Assembly (NCBI GenBank): GCA_001695595.3 | Contig: MBPM02000050.1 | Location: 62,001 to 126,000, forward strand | DNA length: 64,000 nt | Source: Plasmopara viticola | Lineage: Eukaryota; Oomycota; Peronosporomycetes; Peronosporales; Peronosporaceae | Direction of reading: 5' to 3' | Shown here: piece after piece, positions 63,836 to 64,000 of the stretch | Layout of the letters: every line of letters begins with the position of its first letter | Numbering within the stretch: the stretch's first letter is position 1 | Made by a program: the position numbers and the translations under genes | Notes under the pieces: model-generated | Told to the model about the DNA's origin: nothing | The model's input: only the letters and a program-made list of their open reading frames with translations | Database searches by the model: none

Positions 63836-64000
63836 TGACTGCAAACCGGCAAAAGTGAACCCTAGACGTGCAGGTGGACTCTGTCACTTGATGTCAATAC
63901 TTTTTCAAGTTTTGATCGAATAAAATGGATACTTTATTTCGTGACTGAAGAAAGACGAATGATGGTCGACTAACAAAATAATCTAACGCTATCATTTGGC
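63836..64000. other. 3' flank of photolyase copy 2
   Basis: 165 bp after the stop codon. An aataaa polyadenylation-like signal is visible at about 63919-63924 (cgaataaaatgg). No gene begins before the window ends. Confidence 0.4.

Noticed and set aside
1..64000. CRISPR arrays, rRNA operons, tRNA genes
   Set aside because: No regularly spaced direct repeats and no rRNA sequence seen; tRNA genes cannot be excluded by eye, but no convincing T-loop/acceptor pair was found.

Overview
The window looks like nuclear DNA of an oomycete, probably a Peronosporales species (Phytophthora or downy-mildew relative). This is inferred from gene content, from very short GT-AG introns (57-77 nt in five genes), from compact islands of mostly intronless genes with tiny spacers, and from AT-rich deserts full of decayed mobile DNA. 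A Crinkler-like header domain and an intact IFT57 gene also fit. IFT57 implies that the organism still makes flagellated zoospores. No database search was possible, so all names rest on motifs read by eye.

Layout. 0.4-2.3 kb: wreck of a Mutator-like (MULE) transposase. 4.0-11.1 kb: gene island with a zinc-finger/three-repeat MYB factor, a methionine-salvage fusion enzyme, IFT57 and a helix-turn-helix protein. 11.2-16.0 kb: desert with an LTR-retrotransposon gag relic. 16.0-17.0 kb: a ceramide synthase. 17.0-20.9 kb: desert. 20.9-23.6 kb: a small acidic protein and a secreted Ser/Thr-rich membrane protein. 23.7-33.9 kb: a decayed Polinton-like/Maverick-type viral element with long terminal inverted repeats, holding relics of a capsid-like gene, an adenain-like protease, an FtsK/HerA-type packaging ATPase and a fibre with an S74 chaperone domain. 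35.8-47.3 kb: a four-domain voltage-gated cation channel tail to tail with RRP5. 47.9-50.3 kb: two pseudogenes, a Crinkler-header/HNH gene and an inverted partial copy of the ankyrin-anoctamin gene. 52.6-63.8 kb: island with two cryptochrome/photolyase paralogues bracketing an ankyrin-anoctamin-B-box protein, a homocysteine S-methyltransferase and an MFS transporter.

How genes relate. Two enzymes serve methionine metabolism (salvage fusion at 6.3 kb, homocysteine methyltransferase at 59-60 kb). The two photolyase-family genes probably arose by local duplication. RRP5 (ribosome synthesis), IFT57 (flagellum), the MYB factor and the ceramide synthase are housekeeping. The standout item is the viral element: its two terminal repeat arms carry an internal segment of about 220 bp in opposite relative orientation, as if it had flipped in one arm.
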